Below, one piece after another: positions 6,721-7,270 of a stretch of DNA of 7,270 bases. The number at the start of each line of letters is the position of its first letter. Positions within the stretch are counted from its first letter, which is position 1. This stretch comes from Sodalis-like endosymbiont of Proechinophthirus fluctus (GTDB lineage Bacteria; Pseudomonadota; Gammaproteobacteria; Enterobacterales; Enterobacteriaceae): the NCBI RefSeq assembly GCF_001602625.1, contig NZ_LECR01000022.1, positions 20,638-27,907 of the forward strand. The letters are read 5' to 3'. Made by a program: the position numbers and the translations under genes. The notes beneath the pieces were generated by a model. That model saw only the letters and a program-made list of their open reading frames with translations. It ran no database searches and was not told the origin of the DNA.

Positions 6721-7065
6721 CTGTAACATACCGGCGGTAAAGGCATCGCTTATGCAGAACGCCGTTTTGCGCGCCCGGGGAAAGACGCTGTGTTATAGTG
6801 CGCCACACAGGAGAGACATAGCTGCCGCCGTGGGGCGCACAGCAGGAGCAAAGACGTGGTCTGAAAATGGAATACTCCTGCCAATCTTCGTGGCAGGTCA
6901 CGCGGGGAAACTGCGGCGTCCGGCAAGGCGGTACCGATCCCGCTTTCTGAACGTAACGCTCACGGAGAGAGCGTCAAGCTATCGCTAACCACGGACAGCA
7001 TACAACGGCTATAGGGCCCTAGGCGGGGGGTCATCTTCGCCATCCTCCTCTAAATGCGGCTTCGA
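6721..7065. other. GC-rich downstream region, no gene recognised, several hairpins
   Basis: In E. coli the convergent tdk gene follows adhE; I see no Tdk motif here on either strand. Stem-loops are CTGTGT/ACACAG (6788-6810, 11-base loop), CCTGCCA/TGGCAGG (6877-6897, 7-base loop) and ACGCTC/GAGCGT (6956-6974, 7-base loop); none has a T-run. A plus-strand frame open from 6865 to TAG 7012-7014 contains a protein-like piece (SERNAHGESVKLSLTTDSIQ) with no start codon, possibly the end of a decayed gene of unknown family. A different-frame 92-codon frame (6710-6988) begins inside the terminator and looks like chance. Confidence 0.35.
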
Positions 7066-7103
7066 GTACGCATAATACCTACTGGTACGCATAATACCTA
7101 CTG
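7066..7103. repeat. 19-bp perfect tandem duplication
   Basis: GTACGCATAATACCTACTG occurs twice head to tail without mismatch (7066-7084 and 7085-7103). It is like the doublets at 2917 and 3256 in unit length and copy number, but unrelated in sequence. Confidence 0.93.
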
Positions 7104-7270
7104 GCATGAACAGGTAAGCGTGGTACCCTTGCCGTACCAAGCAGAGCCTAAGTCAACAGCTCAGCTAGGCGTTCTATCCTCACCTCATCAGGGTTGCTCC
7201 CCTGGGATAACCGGGAGACAGAGCGAGTATCGACACTTTTCACAAGGCCAAACAGCGCTAAACGCCTCCG
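7104..7270. other. right end of window, no feature supported
   Basis: GC-rich sequence. On the minus strand a stretch reads LFGLVKSVDTRSVSRLSQGS and then PDEVRIERLAELL before a stop. It is protein-like but I recognise no family, and it may continue beyond the window. Confidence 0.2.

Noticed and set aside
6788..6810. Promoter around TATAGT after adhE
   Set aside because: The nearest -35-like hexamer (TTGCGC 6767-6772) is 21 bases away, too far, and no gene follows.
6710..6988. 92-codon plus-strand open frame after adhE
   Set aside because: It starts within the terminator stem and T-run, lacks a ribosome binding site and matches no family I know.

Overview
The window looks like a stretch of an Enterobacterales chromosome in advanced gene decay, of the kind seen in recently host-restricted insect symbionts. 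A Sodalis-like organism is my best guess, but that is inference, because no rRNA or intact marker gene is present. Two loci can be recognised by translating short in-frame pieces and joining them across frameshifts. One is the oligopeptide permease operon oppA-oppB-oppC on the minus strand (about 2060 down to 1, running off the left edge). The other is adhE, the bifunctional aldehyde-alcohol dehydrogenase, on the plus strand (4076-6613). In E. coli these loci are also neighbours and diverge in the same way, with ychE between them. I could not find ychE here.

No gene of normal length is intact anywhere in the 7270 bases. oppA has lost about 0.8 kb from its middle. oppB has a deletion, several frameshifts and an internal segment (about 661-800) that now reads on the opposite strand. 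oppC is frameshifted at its start and again near the window edge. adhE carries a deletion of about 150 bp, more than ten frameshifts and several stop codons. Its catalytic cysteine and the four iron-ligand positions can nevertheless still be read.

The 2 kb between oppA and adhE (2061-4075) has no gene I can name. It holds a degenerate array of about twenty-one 7-bp units (2500-2646), three separate two-copy tandem duplications of 17-20 bp, a bidirectional terminator-like inverted repeat (3588-3632), and an approximately 110-bp sequence present twice about 900 bp apart. The second copy (3913-4020) is the probable adhE promoter region. After adhE come a set of nested stem-loops and a convincing rho-independent terminator (6682-6720), then about 550 bp of GC-rich, hairpin-rich sequence without a recognisable gene.

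Together the remnants describe a lost peptide uptake system and a lost fermentative ethanol pathway. What stands out beyond this is the mutational record: a small intragenic inversion and a recurring pattern of 17-20 bp tandem doublings, one of them next to the inversion breakpoint.
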